The translations under genes were made by a program, and so were the position numbers. This document shows positions 1-40,600 of a DNA stretch of 64,000 nt, piece by piece. The first letter of the stretch is position 1. Each line of letters opens with the position of its first letter. A model generated the notes under the pieces. It worked only from the letters and a program-made list of their open reading frames with translations. It was not told where the DNA came from and did no database searches. The DNA comes from Sebastes aleutianus (taxonomy: Eukaryota > Chordata > Actinopteri > Perciformes > Sebastidae): contig CAKAKS010000068.1 of the NCBI GenBank assembly GCA_916700875.1, forward strand, positions 29,134,028 to 29,198,027, written 5' to 3'.

Positions 1-63
1 TTCGTAATAACGTGGAAGTTTGGATCTTCGATTTTATCGAACGTGTGTTTGTGTGTTCTGCAG

Positions 64-228
64 GAGACGGTCTTTAGCGAGCAGGTGGAAGGCCTGGTGG
101 AAGAGGAGAATGAAGAAGATGAAGATGCTCCTAATGATGAATTCGATGGTGGGGCAGTGGGAGCCATCTCACTTGCAGTGAAGAAGACTGAGAGACAGAG
201 GAAGAAAGAGAGGGCAGAAAAACTTAAG
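64..228 (+). CDS. nop53: nop53 internal exon (first visible)
   Basis: 55 codons in phase 0 on both sides. The acceptor is ttctgcag ending at 63; the donor is AAG/gtacag at 229. It encodes the acidic region and the start of the basic helix. Reading on past the donor breaks the family similarity at once, which supports the splice site. Confidence 0.9.
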
Positions 229-2538
229 GTACAGGAGGTTCTATTCACAGAAATCATTCTAGTCTTCTGGAAAGTAATGAGGCGTTTTGATAAAGTGACG
301 CAGCAAACTTAACAAAACAAGATGTATTGATCAGGTTAATTCATATTACCTTTATTCATATCAGATTTTATATCAGATTTTTTTGCAAAAAAAGCCCTAC
401 ATTTACTGGTTGTAGCTTCACAGATGTTGGGATTTTTTTTGTCACTCACCATCTGACAATCCTCCTCACTGTTTCTCTTCCTCTTCCCGTCCCAGTGGCA
501 ACGGCGACAGGCCCACAGAGTGCGGATGGATAAGCGGCAGCAGATCTTCCAGCTTCGCAACATAAAGATCTCCATCAAACAGCAGGAGCAGGACACCCAG
601 ACCAAACAGATACAACGCAAGGCCAATCAAGAGGCCCAGAAAGCTCAACCCAGACGCCTCGGCAAACTCAAGTACGCGCCTCACGCTTTCCTAACACCGG
701 CCTCAACGTGTAAACTTCAGTGATTTAGTGAAGTTGGGGGACTCACAAGAGACGGAGAAAAAAAATGGTTAAAATTGATAGTGCAGAGTTTGAGATATCC
801 TGACACTTGGTATGAGTAGAGCTCCAAAAACGGAAGATCCTAGATTTCCCATAATGCAACTCAATGACATCTTTTGTTAAGACCCTCCCTGCCCCCTGAA
901 TGCCCACCTCAATCAAACTCAACACCTCCAGTTTCCTTTCTATTTAAAATAATGTAAGTTTCAAGTCCAATACGAGATAGCCTTAACAGTCATATGTCGG
1001 TTAAAGGTCTCTTCTTGTTGTGTCCTCACAGAAGTTAAACCCTTTAGTTTAAACTCAGTTGCTGCGTCTTGTAGAAATCACCTAAACGCCACTAGAGGTC
1101 ATCGTATCTGAAGGTTTACCTTGCTGCAGATGTGGTGTAAGACAGGAAGGTCTACATTACTCTGATCTGAACCTGAAAACGATTCAAGCCCAGCAAAATT
1201 TGACAACCCTTTATTTAGGACTATCAACATAAAAACAATTTGAGAAATTATAAAACTGGCTGGACGTGGAACCTTCAACAGCACCTGGATGCCAGACCTT
1301 AGGGTCCTTGTTGCAGAATAATGTGTCACACCTTTGCAAATTATAACAGAACCAAACCATACAGGGCTTTGAAAGTAACTTCAGGAATCTGAACTCTACA
1401 GGAAGTCAGTTGTAATCCAGCCAACTGATGGCAACATTGCAAACAAACGTATTCATAAAATACAGTAGGCCGATCATGGGAGTAGTAGAATACCGTAGTT
1501 TTAAATATTTTTCCATATGTTGTCATGTATGAAGACTCAAAATGAACACTGTGGCCGGACTACTTGATTATAATCAAGTTATTTAAACAGCGTTTGTATA
1601 AGAATAATTCTATCCCAAGCTTTTTGTTCACTATAAGTGTTTTCCACTGTAATTCTGTCTACGATGTTATTATTAATGAGTCCACTCATGAGACTGATTG
1701 TTTTTGTTTGCTCTCCAGAGCCATTTCAGCAACACAAATTATATTTTCTGGCACTAATTTATACAGTGTGTATATGTGGATCTATTTGAAACAGTAGTTC
1801 AACATGTTTGTTATTTGCAGGTTTCAGGCTCAGGACATGGAGGTTCAGCTGAGTGACGAGCTGGCCGGCTCCCTGCGACAACTCAAGGTACTTCACTAGT
1901 TGTTATGATGTTTTCTAGCTCATCCACTGTGACCTTTGAGGACACAAGAGTCTTTATCTGTAATGAGTTTTGGTTCATTTGGTTGGTGTATTATCTTCAG
2001 CACTCTGTATTGTCTTATTCTAAGCTTTATCCTATTCTCTAATACTGCGACGACCCACTTCTCCCCACAGGGATCATTACAGTTTCATGCGATCTAATTG
2101 CCAGTGGAAAATTCTCTCTTTATCTCCTCCATTATGTCTCTGAATAATACTTTAAATCAGCCTTTGTGGTGTGAATGTGGTTTTATAATTTGGGTGGGAA
2201 TTGAGTCAAAGCAGAGTGACATTTGTCTCACATGGATTTATCTCTTCCCTTCTCTCGTAATGCCGCGACTCTGCAGCCAGAGGGCAGCGTCCTCAAGGAC
2301 CGCTTCAAGAGTCTGCAGAAGAGGAACCTGATCGAACCCAGAGAAAGAGCCAAGTAAGGACCTCTTCCTCGCTCTTACGTAACACCTCCTCAGAGGCTCT
2401 CAGTGATGCACAGATTCATATATTGATTTTAAATGTGCCTTTCCTCCCCTCTGTTACCTCCCTCCCCCGTCTCTTAGGTTCAAGAGGAGGCTCAAAGTGA
2501 AGTACCAGGAGAAGAGGGCTTTTAGAGAGATCACTTAG
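64..2538 (+). CDS. nop53: NOP53 ribosome biogenesis factor (GLTSCR2), 3' part of gene, last five coding exons
   Basis: Partial gene; the 5' exons lie before the window. Joined exons 64-228, 496-671, 1821-1887, 2277-2353 and 2478-2538 give 546 nt, the C-terminal 181 residues of a protein that is about 480 aa in human. All four introns have GT/AG borders and the reading frame closes exactly through each junction. The protein starts with an acidic stretch (EEENEEDEDAP), then a lysine/arginine-rich helical segment (KKTERQRKKERAEK), and ends with the block I recognise from vertebrate NOP53: VQLSDEL..SLRQLKPEG, then RDRFKS-like KDRFKSLQKRN, IEPRERAKFKR and the terminal KRAFREI. Known role of the family: nucleolar protein needed for late 60S subunit maturation (exosome/MTR4 recruitment, 5S RNP) and a binder of p53/PTEN pathway proteins in mammals. 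The identity rests on this C-terminal motif set. The gene is read in the same direction as the connexin 6.8 kb downstream, but nothing suggests a functional link. Confidence 0.94.
496..671 (+). CDS. nop53: nop53 internal exon
   Basis: Acceptor cttcccgtcccag ends at 495 behind a pyrimidine-rich tract; donor AA/gtacgc at 672. It carries 58 codons plus two bases, and the split lysine codon is completed by the G opening the next exon. It encodes a highly charged K/R/Q-rich helix ending RRLGKLK. Confidence 0.9.
672..1820 (+). other. nop53 intron (1149 bp), nothing else recognised
   Basis: Sequence between two supported splice sites. It is AT-rich with no open frame showing protein similarity and no repeat family that I recognise. 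Confidence 0.7.
1821..1887 (+). CDS. nop53: nop53 internal exon
   Basis: 67 nt (one base plus 22 codons). Acceptor ttatttgcag ends at 1820; donor AAG/gtactt at 1888. It encodes FQAQDMEVQLSDELAGSLRQ, matching the conserved 'VQLS.EL..SLR.LK' segment of NOP53 proteins. Confidence 0.92.
1888..2276 (+). other. nop53 intron (389 bp), nothing else recognised
   Basis: Bounded by gtactt and ctgcag splice sites. An open frame runs into the next exon at its 3' end, but its intronic part has no recognisable similarity. Confidence 0.7.
2277..2353 (+). CDS. nop53: nop53 internal exon
   Basis: 77 nt. Acceptor gactctgcag ends at 2276; donor AA/gtaagg at 2354. It encodes the most conserved block of the family: PEG...KDRFKSLQKRN followed by IEPRERAK. 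Confidence 0.93.
2478..2538 (+). CDS. nop53: nop53 terminal coding exon with stop
   Basis: Acceptor ccccgtctcttag ends at 2477. The first G completes a split lysine codon, then FKRRLKVKYQEKRAFREIT and the stop TAG at 2536-2538. Human NOP53 also ends in KRAFREI plus two residues, so this is the true C-terminus. Confidence 0.94.
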
Positions 2539-2800
2539 TGCCGACCCACAGACCACAGGAGCTGAACACAAGAAGCCTGGTAGCATTTAAAGCCACAAAC
2601 GCAACATGATGGAACTGTGTATATACGACTTGATGCCCGTTGAGGGCCTGTTTGACCCTTTCAGACAATTACAAATTAATTAATATGTCACATCAATTAT
2701 ATAAACTGAAAAGTGTCGGATATCAGTGTGGTGCATTTCCTGTACTGGTGTGTGTCTTGCATATTTAATATTTCACACGTTTCAGTGGGCCTCATGCAGG
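2539..2800 (+). other. nop53: probable nop53 3' UTR
   Basis: Non-coding sequence directly after the stop codon. I do not see a canonical AATAAA in the first 260 bases, only AT-rich near-matches such as ttaattaat around 2677, so the cleavage site is not determined. Extent is an estimate. Confidence 0.4.
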
Positions 2801-3090
2801 AAGCGACATACGAACAAATGTTCTTGTTTTGTTAGTTTCTGGGATTCAACAATGTTTTCTTATTTTTGCTCTTCTCTTAAGTAAGAGAACATTTTTCAGT
2901 GGTCGAGAGCACTCTCACCAAGATAAGAAAAAAACCCATCTTGTTTTCACAGTCCACATATTGTTTAAAAACTGCATTCTCTGGTGGAATCTCCCCAATT
3001 TCTTGGGCATGTGCCGGAGTATTTGCACAATACCTGCCCTTTTTATAGTGTTTAATGGACGTTACCCTTGCTAATAAGAAACACTCTGAT

Positions 3091-3426
3091 TAGGGCTGCA
3101 TGATTGTGGAAAAAATATATAATTGCAATTACTTTGACTGATATTGCAAGTGAGAAATGATTTGCGATCTTTGAGGGAATGATCATTTTGACATCATTTT
3201 CATTGAAAAACATGATTATGGTCTGATTTGAGGGGACATGTACCAAACAAAGATGTTTTCTTAAGTCTCCTGAATATGATGTGGAGGCTGGGACATCTCT
3301 GCAGCGCCATAATATTTAATTAAAAATGGTATTTCGAATTTTGATTTCCTCCTCGTGCTGCGATTTGGAAATTGCCGTAGGCTATATTTGGATTTCAATA
3401 AAATTGTATTCAATTGTGTAGCCCTA
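3091..3426. mobile_element. hAT-like MITE, degraded (about 336 bp)
   Basis: It opens with TAGGGCTGCATGATTGTGG and closes with AATTGTGTAGCCCTA, the inverse of the start. This terminal sequence is typical of small non-autonomous hAT elements that are very common in teleosts. Flanking octamers are actctgat and agtgggat, matching at five of eight positions, compatible with an old 8-bp target duplication. No transposase reading frame is present. Confidence 0.65.
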
Positions 3427-3511
3427 AGTGGGATTTATCATTCAGTACGCATAGGTATGAGCAGACTGTTGGTGGTTAAGAATATTTGCTGCATCTAGAG
3501 CTGACTTCTTC

Positions 3512-3785
3512 TATCACACGGCTTTGTTGAATAATCTATTCTGATTGGTCAATCAAGGTGTTCTACGGTCTGTTATTTCTTTATAACGGGCCGTTGCTAT
3601 GGATAACGGGCCGTTGCTATGGGCGCAGTTCTGATGTCGGACTCTGGAGGACCATTTTTGTGTCAAATTATTTACTTAAGCTAGCGTGTCATTGTTGTGG
3701 AATAGACCCCTCAGTATCATCCTGTCAAGGTTTACTTCACAATCGCTGTACGTTATCCCTTACTTATTTTGTCTCTTAACAGAAA
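3512..3785. repeat. dispersed repeat family D, copy 1
   Basis: Starts at tatcacacggctttgttgaa and continues through 'ctgattggtcaatca', 'gatgtcggactctggagg' and 'accatttttgtgt'. The same series of blocks is seen at 46997-47233, and inverted at 15072-15321, so it is a dispersed element. This copy has an internal tandem duplication of about 18 bp (CGGGCCGTTGCTATGG twice near 3589-3622). Confidence 0.7.
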
Positions 3786-4931
3786 AGTATGGGGAAAATT
3801 TAAGAGAATGTCGCTGCATGAGGCTCAGTGTGTGCGTTATGTAATATGACCCCTGTCAGAAAAAGGTTTTCTGAGGGTTTATAGTATACAGCTGAGTCTG
3901 CTGAGGCCAGGAGTCACTGTGTCACTACTCTGCTCATACATGAGTAAAGACTTACAGCTTAGGTTAATAACAGGGTCAAACACATGAAATGTTTCCATCT
4001 ACTGCCGGGATATTGGTCAGGTTCACCGTATGTCGGTTATCAGCACGCCTGATAGTTCTCAAGATGACCGCAATTTCAAACATGTAAACAAGCTTGTAAT
4101 ATATCCTGACCTCCCATCAGGAAGCAATGTTTAATAAAACATTCAGTTATACAAGAAACTTCATCAGTGGCTTTTTTAGCTGTGACCGTGATTAAAAAGT
4201 TAAGAGTAGAGGCAACAGAAATGAAAAAATAGATGTGTTTTCAATCTCCATAATTAGATTACTTCATTAAGTGGAGTTTAATTGAAGTAGATTAATGATT
4301 TTTTTTTTTATCTTAGGTGAAATAAACAGACAGATGGGCTTGAGGAAGTTGGCATGTGATAATTGATTCCAACCCGCTGGCTTAAAACCATAATTGCCTT
4401 CAGTGTCCTGCTGGTGTGAACAAGGACTTGCGCGCACACACACACTCTCTCCCTCCCATGGTGCCTGGAGCTACGCCAAAGCTTCTTATCCGTTAATCGG
4501 TGTGAAAATGTAATCTTTTACCTTCAGAAGCCCCCCCCCCCCATCTCGCTGCCTCAATCAGTTGGTCTCCCGTTTTCTCGTCACATAACAAAGTATGTAG
4601 TGAACCCAGGGCCACCTCACATTTCAGCGGCTTATCAACGCTTTCATGCCAATTACCTGCTGATGAATTAACCTCCATAAAGCCACAGTTTGTCCCCAAG
4701 GAGCCTCATTCATTACTTTTCTACTTAAAGGATTTAGTGCAGAATACGCTTTAATACATGGCGGTGAATCCTTCACAACAGCCACCACGCTTCTATAGCA
4801 AATGTATTAACGGTATTTAATATTGATTGAAACTCATTGGAAGACCCCCAAACCCTAATAATGTACACTTTGTGTATGTAAATGTGTGTTTTTGTAAATC
4901 TGTAACACCCGATACGAACCTGTAAAGTTTG
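3786..4931. other. intergenic, nothing recognised
   Basis: AT-rich sequence without supported genes. Only a C-run near 4531-4542 and a short CA run near 4435-4445 stand out. Confidence 0.5.
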
Positions 4932-5365
4932 TTAAAGAGGACCTATTGTGCTTTTTCTCTTTAGTGTGTTTTATCATTTTTATGCATGTAAAAGGACTTC
5001 AAAAGTCCAAAGGGAGTTACGCTCCTTCACATAAACACTGCTCCTGAAACACCTTGATTGAAGACCCGCCTTTTCTTCTGTAATGTGGTGATGTCACCAA
5101 ATAACACATTTGCATAATACCTGCATAGCAGCTGGTTGACAGCCCTCAAACAAAGCTAGTTAGAACGGAGCTGGAGCTGGACTGAAATAGTCCAAAGACT
5201 TTGGTTTGGTTGACCAATCACATGGGCTTTTCAGGAGGGCAAGGCAGGAGATCAAACATGAGAAAAATAAAGTGTTTTTTGAACGTTAAAGCATGTAAAC
5301 ATGTTATAGTAGAAACCCCAAATACAAATGTGAACCTGAAAATAAGCTTAATAGGTCCTCTTTAA
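4932..5365. mobile_element. TTAA-bounded MITE (434 bp)
   Basis: The left end TTAAAGAGGACCTATTGTGC is matched by its reverse complement at the right end (AATAGGTCCTCTTTAA), giving terminal inverted repeats of at least 16 bp with TTAA at both borders. TTAA target sites are characteristic of the piggyBac superfamily, but I see no transposase, so the superfamily is an inference. Confidence 0.75.
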
Positions 5366-6826
5366 TTTTTGTTTTACTGATGAAGCTGACTTTTCTGGAT
5401 ATCTGCCTTTCCACTTCTTTATCTGTGCATAATCGGACTTAAATGGAAAGAAATAACCACAACGTTTGTTTTATTATGTGAAATGCAGCTGCAAATCTAT
5501 TGGACACCGGGATAAAAAACGTGCATAAGTACTATAAGATAAAACTACAGCCGTGCAGCTCTGTGAGGCTGTACTCGCTAACATCAGCATGATAACAGGC
5601 CCATAAGGAGAATGCAAACGCTGATGATTAACATGTATAATGTTGTCGTGGTGGCACTAGAGGAAACAGTCAGAGTGTCAAGTCCTTATGATTCATCCTC
5701 TGTGGACCATGAATATCTGTACAAAATGTAATGGCAATCCATCCACTAGTTGAGATATTTCAGTCTGGACCAAATATTGAGGAATAATACAGAGTTTATA
5801 TATTTTGAGGTTTCTCAGGGAGAGCAGATTATTATCTTAATAGCTGAATTACAGAGCTACAAGTCTCCTTACAAGGATATTGTGAGGTTGGAGTTAAATA
5901 TGTTGGTGTTTTCTTGTACTCTCGTGCCAGACGGAGGCAGATTGCGGCCCGTTTGTGTTTTTCTTTTTTTCTCTCTTTTTCCTTACTCTCTTCACGTGGG
6001 AGACACGATGCTGCCAGATTGTCTTGGCATGGGGTAGGACGGATTACATGTATGTCTGTGTGTGTGCAGTCTCTCCTTACCTCCTTAAGAATAGATTACT
6101 ACTCCTCCGGTCTGGGGATCCAGGGAGGGACAGAGGAAGCCACTGAAACACTCAGCTGCACTGCATGGAGATGCTGCTGCTGCTGTGTGTGAGTATTTGA
6201 GTGACTATTGTCATGTAATCCCATTTACAGCTTGTTTGCTGCAAAGTGACACAAAAATCCAATATTAACACAATAATAATCAGTTTGTTTCACTTGGTAA
6301 CGAACTACTACAAATATGTACGAACAGTTGGCATTGTGTGAATGTCCAATATTCATTCTCCTTTCAGCTTTTTGGTCTCCACCAACTCCAGCTCGCTCTA
6401 TGAGAGCGGCGAGAGTGAACCAAACCAGTAAAGTTGCGGGCTGAAGAGAGGAACTGCTGAGTCAGGTTATAATTCTGCATTTATAATCCATTTATAATAT
6501 AAATAAATATTGATTATAGCTGCTTCAAGTCAGTTATCAAGCAAAAAATTGTCCAATATTTGCTGATTTTTAATATCATTGCAAACTGAACATCATTGGT
6601 GTTTAGACCTGTTTGGACAAAACATGCTAACTGAAGACCCCATCGTCGGTTCCCTAGCCCCCAACCCCCCAATGAAACATTTGACATGCCAGCAAAAAAA
6701 GTCTTACATTTTGGTCCCTACAGGATTGTCCAAATACTATTTCAAAGCTTTCCCCACAATGTCAAGAATATATGATATAATATAATTTAGGCCAAATTTA
6801 TTTTGGGCCTAAAACAGTCTTTAAAT
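5366..6826. other. intergenic, nothing recognised
   Basis: Contains overlapping short open frames at 5750-6190 made of low-complexity T/C-rich sequence; these have no splice or family support. No repeat family that I can name. Confidence 0.5.
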
Positions 6827-7778
6827 TTAAAGCTAGGGTTGGTAATGTTGAGAAACCATCAAACTTAAGATAGATTTTAGAAATTAACCAACCGAAAAAC
6901 CGAGCCAAGTGTTGCCAACTCTTTTCCAATGAAAGTAGCAGCACTAGCTCCAAAAGACCCTAAATCTAGAGAGAAGATGCCAACTCTAGACGATTATATT
7001 CCTCAATTGCGGAAAAAAGGTTTTTACGCTTGGTTGAGGTGGTTTTTGCCTTTACCGAAATAGAGTTGGTGCGCTAAATGGATCATGGAAACACCTTTGC
7101 CGAATAAGTTCTAACGTAGCGAACATTTAACTCATATGATCGATCAGCTGTTTCTGCTGTCGGCAACTTCTTGGTTATTCCCATAACGTGTGAATGCTTG
7201 TCTTCGTCTCCGCACAACATGAAATATGGCAAATACTAACTGACAAGAAAGAACAATTAAAACTTAAGACCTCTCTCCATTTTTCTCTTGTAGAAATGTT
7301 AGACGGTCAAGCCGACTTGTCTTGTTTCCGGTTCACAACCTCTTCTTCTTCTACTCTGTTTACTGGTGGATTACAGCCATGCAGCCTATCAAGCCAACTT
7401 CTGACCAAACGACGCTGTAGCCGAGTTTTTTCGCCCCAAATCAGTTTATGGAAATGCACCTATTTTGCATTTTTTTTTTTTTTTTTTGGGACATTTCAAA
7501 AGTTCGCTTAAAATTCGCTTGACAATTGAATGTCAACACAGCTACTGACAGTCCGTCTCCTCTCTCCTCTCTCCTCTCTCCAAAGCCGATCTCCCATAAT
7601 TATCTTTATGAACGTAAACAACGAACAAGGCTTTATTAAAGTCCTGCGACAGCCACAGATACCAGATCTTTTTCTTTTTTTTATCAGAGCATTTGATTTA
7701 TTGATTGCTGACAGGATGTACAGAGAATTTCAACAAATATAAAATGTTTTTGAAGAAGATTACCAACCCTAGCTTTAA
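6827..7778. mobile_element. TTAA-bounded MITE-like element (about 952 bp)
   Basis: Begins TTAAAGCTAGGGTTGGTAAT and ends ATTACCAACCCTAGCTTTAA, perfect 20-bp inverted termini including TTAA. The interior has short open frames (for example 7194-7511) that do not resemble a transposase. It is longer than usual for a MITE and may contain secondary insertions, such as the T-run at 7471-7488. Confidence 0.75.
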
Positions 7779-7895
7779 GTATCTGAATCAAACTAAACGT
7801 GATCCGTCTGTAATTGTAGATGTCCTCAAGTGGTCCCGACCCTGGCTCCACCCAACACTAACCCAAAAACAGAGACTTTCATGATTACAGAGAGA

Positions 7896-7899
7896 GTGT

Positions 7900-7974
<75 letters not shown>

Positions 7975-8006
7975 TGCGTGCGAGTGTGTGTGTGTGTGTG
8001 TGTGTG
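7896..8006. repeat. (GT)n microsatellite
   Basis: About 110 bp of nearly uninterrupted GT, with a few T or C substitutions at the edges, followed by (GA)n at 8009-8024. It lies 1.4-1.5 kb upstream of the connexin start codon. Confidence 0.97.
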
Positions 8007-8095
8007 AGTGAGAGAGAGAGAGAGTGTGCATCCAACCCATCGAGCAAATTACTCTAAATCTTGATGACTGCCACTAATTCCATTTCCATGTCTCT

Positions 8096-8107
8096 CACAC
8101 ACACACA

Positions 8108-8181
<74 letters not shown>
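8096..8181. repeat. (CA)n microsatellite, inverted partner of the GT run
   Basis: About 86 bp of CA repeats with one extra C near 8115. Because the 7896-8006 run is GT, the two are inverted copies separated by about 89 bp and could pair into a long hairpin or cruciform. Confidence 0.97.
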
Positions 8182-8185
<4 letters not shown>

Positions 8186-8364
8186 CATGGCACTGCCTTT
8201 CATGTCTCTGTCTGAGAGTGTGTGTGTGTAAACAGCAAAGATCATCCAGTAGGTATTCATGCAAACAGACACACAAGATGATACAAACATAGATGGAAGG
8301 CAAAATCATGAGCATTGTGAGAGAGAAGAGTGGAAAATGATTTGTGTGGTGTTGCAGTAAGAGA

Positions 8365-8412
8365 TGAAGAGGAGGAGGAGGAGGAGGAGGAGGAGGAGGA
8401 GGAGGAGGAGGG
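8365..8412. repeat. (GGA)n microsatellite
   Basis: Around 15 near-perfect GGA units on the + strand inside a longer purine-rich segment leading to the connexin first exon. Confidence 0.95.
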
Positions 8413-8517
8413 GGGATAAACACAGTGATGGAGAGTGAGTGAGAGGGGGGAGGAGCGGAGAGATGATTCCTCTCTCTAATCCTCTAGACACACGCTCGGT
8501 CTGGCTGCCTACTGGCT

Positions 8518-8557
8518 CAGAGAGAGAGAGAGAGACAGAGGCAGGTGGAGGGCGCAA

Positions 8558-8587
<30 letters not shown>
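8518..8587. repeat. (GA)n microsatellite pair
   Basis: Two GA runs (8518-8534 and 8561-8587) separated by a short purine-rich spacer. Together with the GGA run they form a strongly strand-asymmetric purine tract. Confidence 0.93.
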
Positions 8588-8595
<8 letters not shown>

Positions 8596-8599
8596 TGGG

Positions 8600-37669
<29,070 letters not shown>

Positions 37670-40600
37670 TGGCGAAGAGACGAAAAAGAGGAGGAGGAGG
37701 AAGAGGAGGAGGAGGAGGAGGAGGAGTGGGGTGAATGTGCGAGAGACAGAATGAATTAATTATGATTTTAATTTAACGGAGGTGGCGTGGAGATGACCCC
37801 TCCTCCGCGATGAATGAAACAGAATGTAAAAACCTCCGGCGCTACGACTTTGAGAGTCAAGAAGGAGGAGGGGAAGAAGAAAATTAGAGAAGATAAGAGA
37901 GGACAAAAAGTTCTGTTCTGCAAATGAACATGATGAACACATTTTGGTCTCATGGGGAGATACTCCAACTGCCATTTTCTACTTTTGTCTCTTTTTTTTT
38001 AAACTAATTACCCTCTCTTCTGCCCCTCTTTTCTTTTAAAGTGGGGAATTAAATCCTCAAGGGGGCCGGAGAGGGAAGGACTAGAGATGAGGGGAACAGA
38101 TAAGAGGCTGTTTTGTAATCTTTGGGGATATTGGAAGATGACGGCGGCGTTTGATGCATCCCATGGTGCTTTTCTTCTGGACTGTGTCAGCCTCAGTGAA
38201 AAAGGGAGGACTAGATAGGGGATGGGACGGGGAGAACATCATTAAAAGAGGAACGGAAGAACTGTCAAAGCCATGTCGGACTCTAGAGAACGAAGGCGAG
38301 GCAGTTTGTGAGAGAGAGAGAGAGTAGGTGGGAAAACATATGATGTACCCGAGGAGGGAGAGTTTTTCTTTCGCTTCCTCTCCTCGCAGAGAGAGCGAGA
38401 GCTGCCTCTGATCAGTGTCAGCCTCGCCTCTGCTGGAACATCGTCACCGAGCCAAAACCAAGAGAAAAAGACTGACGATGTTTATGTTTTGTCTCTTGGC
38501 AAAAGCTGATTTTAACACAAACACGGCGAGTACCATAAACACTTCTCCTCTCGCTCTCTCTGCTCCGCGGTTGGCAGCTACATAGACCCCAGCGGCTCCT
38601 GGTGACAGTAATGACTCTCGCTGCTCCACTTCTGCGTAAACTTTGGAGAGGAACTAATGAACAAATGGACAAGCAGCGTGTAAACGCCGGTCTCTCCTGA
38701 AGCACAAACCAAACCTCCCTCCTTCCAGCATTCCAGTGTGCTGAGAGACGAAGGAGAGGACAGAAAGAGAGGAGAGGAAGATCACTTTATTACAACTTTA
38801 AACAAATTTTATAAAATATATCACCATGATTTTTTTTTTTTTTTTTTCGAGAAAGCGATGGTGCCATCCTTGAGATATTTAATTATTGTTGAAATAGAGT
38901 ATATCATGGTAATATTATTTATCCATTTAGAGTATATCCAAATAGATTTATTTATCTTTGCGTGCGGGTTGGTTGGGACATCATTTTGTTTTTTTCAAAT
39001 GTATAAACTGTCTGTCATTTTTTTCATTTTTGTTTAGTTAAAACATTTCTCACTGATGGGACTGATTAACGGCATGTACGGGGGGGAAGGGACAAGCTCT
39101 GTTTTGACCGTTTTGAGGCTGTGCAGCTGATTTTTTAATGTGCAAATCTTCATCGCAATTGTTACTTACTTGCATTCAAAATGTAAAACAATGCATCTTT
39201 ACGGAGAGCCTTCTTCAAAATCAGCTGCACAGCTTCAGGCGATTCATTAATGAAGGCCCGAGAGCCATTTTGAAAAAGGCATGTTTACAGGACGCGATGT
39301 TTCTTGAATGATCAAGCTGTGTAGCCGACGAGTAGTTAACTCCTTATAGGGGACAATTGTGTTTTTTGAATCTCAGTGGTTTTTCATTTTTGCATTTCTT
39401 TCCTGACAGGATTTTCAGCATGCATGCCTTGTAAGAGAAAAGAACGTCACGAAAGAAAAAAGATAAAAATGACAAGAGAGTGTTGCACCTTCATTAACGC
39501 AGACGAGCGGGAGAGTGGCAGACTGAAGGAAGTGGACCGCCTTGTTGGACACACACTCAGCTTTCACACTGCGAGCCTGTGAAACCAGACATAGGGACAG
39601 TTCAGAGATAAAGATATTGGACTGTTTAGGTACAGGGACATTATTGGTTATCAGCTAACTGAGAAAACAATCCACAAAAGGCGTCTTAAACTTGGTCTAA
39701 ACCTGCTGTAGCAGATCAGTGGTCTGAGCATTGAGGATCTTTTCTACCAAACTGAATGGCCTTATGTAGCTCAACACTGCAGAAGCCTAACACTGCCACA
39801 TTTGGGGGTCTGACTCTTACAGGGGCCGCCCGTGCACTAATGCTTCTCTCTCACAGACCAAACTGCAGCTACAGTTTATCACTTTGTTCCCCATTCAACT
39901 TCTGCTACTAGATTGCAGCAAATGCAGCTGCAGTTGTTGAAAATGTGCAGAAAACCTCCTTGTAAGAAGTTTTGTAAATTGAATCTACTTTCCTTCAACC
40001 TGCCCAATCTGCTTGTGCGTCAATTAGTGATTTCCTACATTTCCCAAAACACCTTTAAGGTAAATAGAGAGGCAAAAGTCCCTCCCCTTCCGGTGGACCC
40101 CATGGGACCGTATTTCGGAAAAAATATGTACGGTAGTCAACGGTGAGAGACAAATATTTTTTTGATCCTGTTTGCATTGCGCTTTGAATCACATGTATGA
40201 TGTTTGTCAATTTAAAACATAATTTTGCAAGTGAAGAATGTCACAGTTCGTAGTGGTATCATTTAGTTTTGTGTGAAACGAAAGAAGCGAAAGAACATGA
40301 GTGCAAGTAGGAAACACATCGTAGCTTCAGACGTCATATACGCGACTTTTGGGTGTGTAGTCTTTGTAATTACGTAATTTCACAGTCTTATATTTCAACA
40401 GTTTTACGGCTTTTGACTTGTGAAATTATCTTTTAAATTGACAAACATCATATGTGTGATTCATGCTTCTATTCAAACAGAATCAAAAAGGAAAGTTTGT
40501 TGCATCAGCACCATTCAAAACCCCTGACGTCGTCAACTACAGTAGATACTACAAAACTACAAAAAATTAAGCAAATAAAATACACCAGATTGCAAATGTA

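Noticed and set aside
7194..7511. Possible transposase remnant inside the TTAA-bounded element
   Set aside because: The 105-codon frame has no catalytic motif and ends in a poly-F run from a T-stretch.
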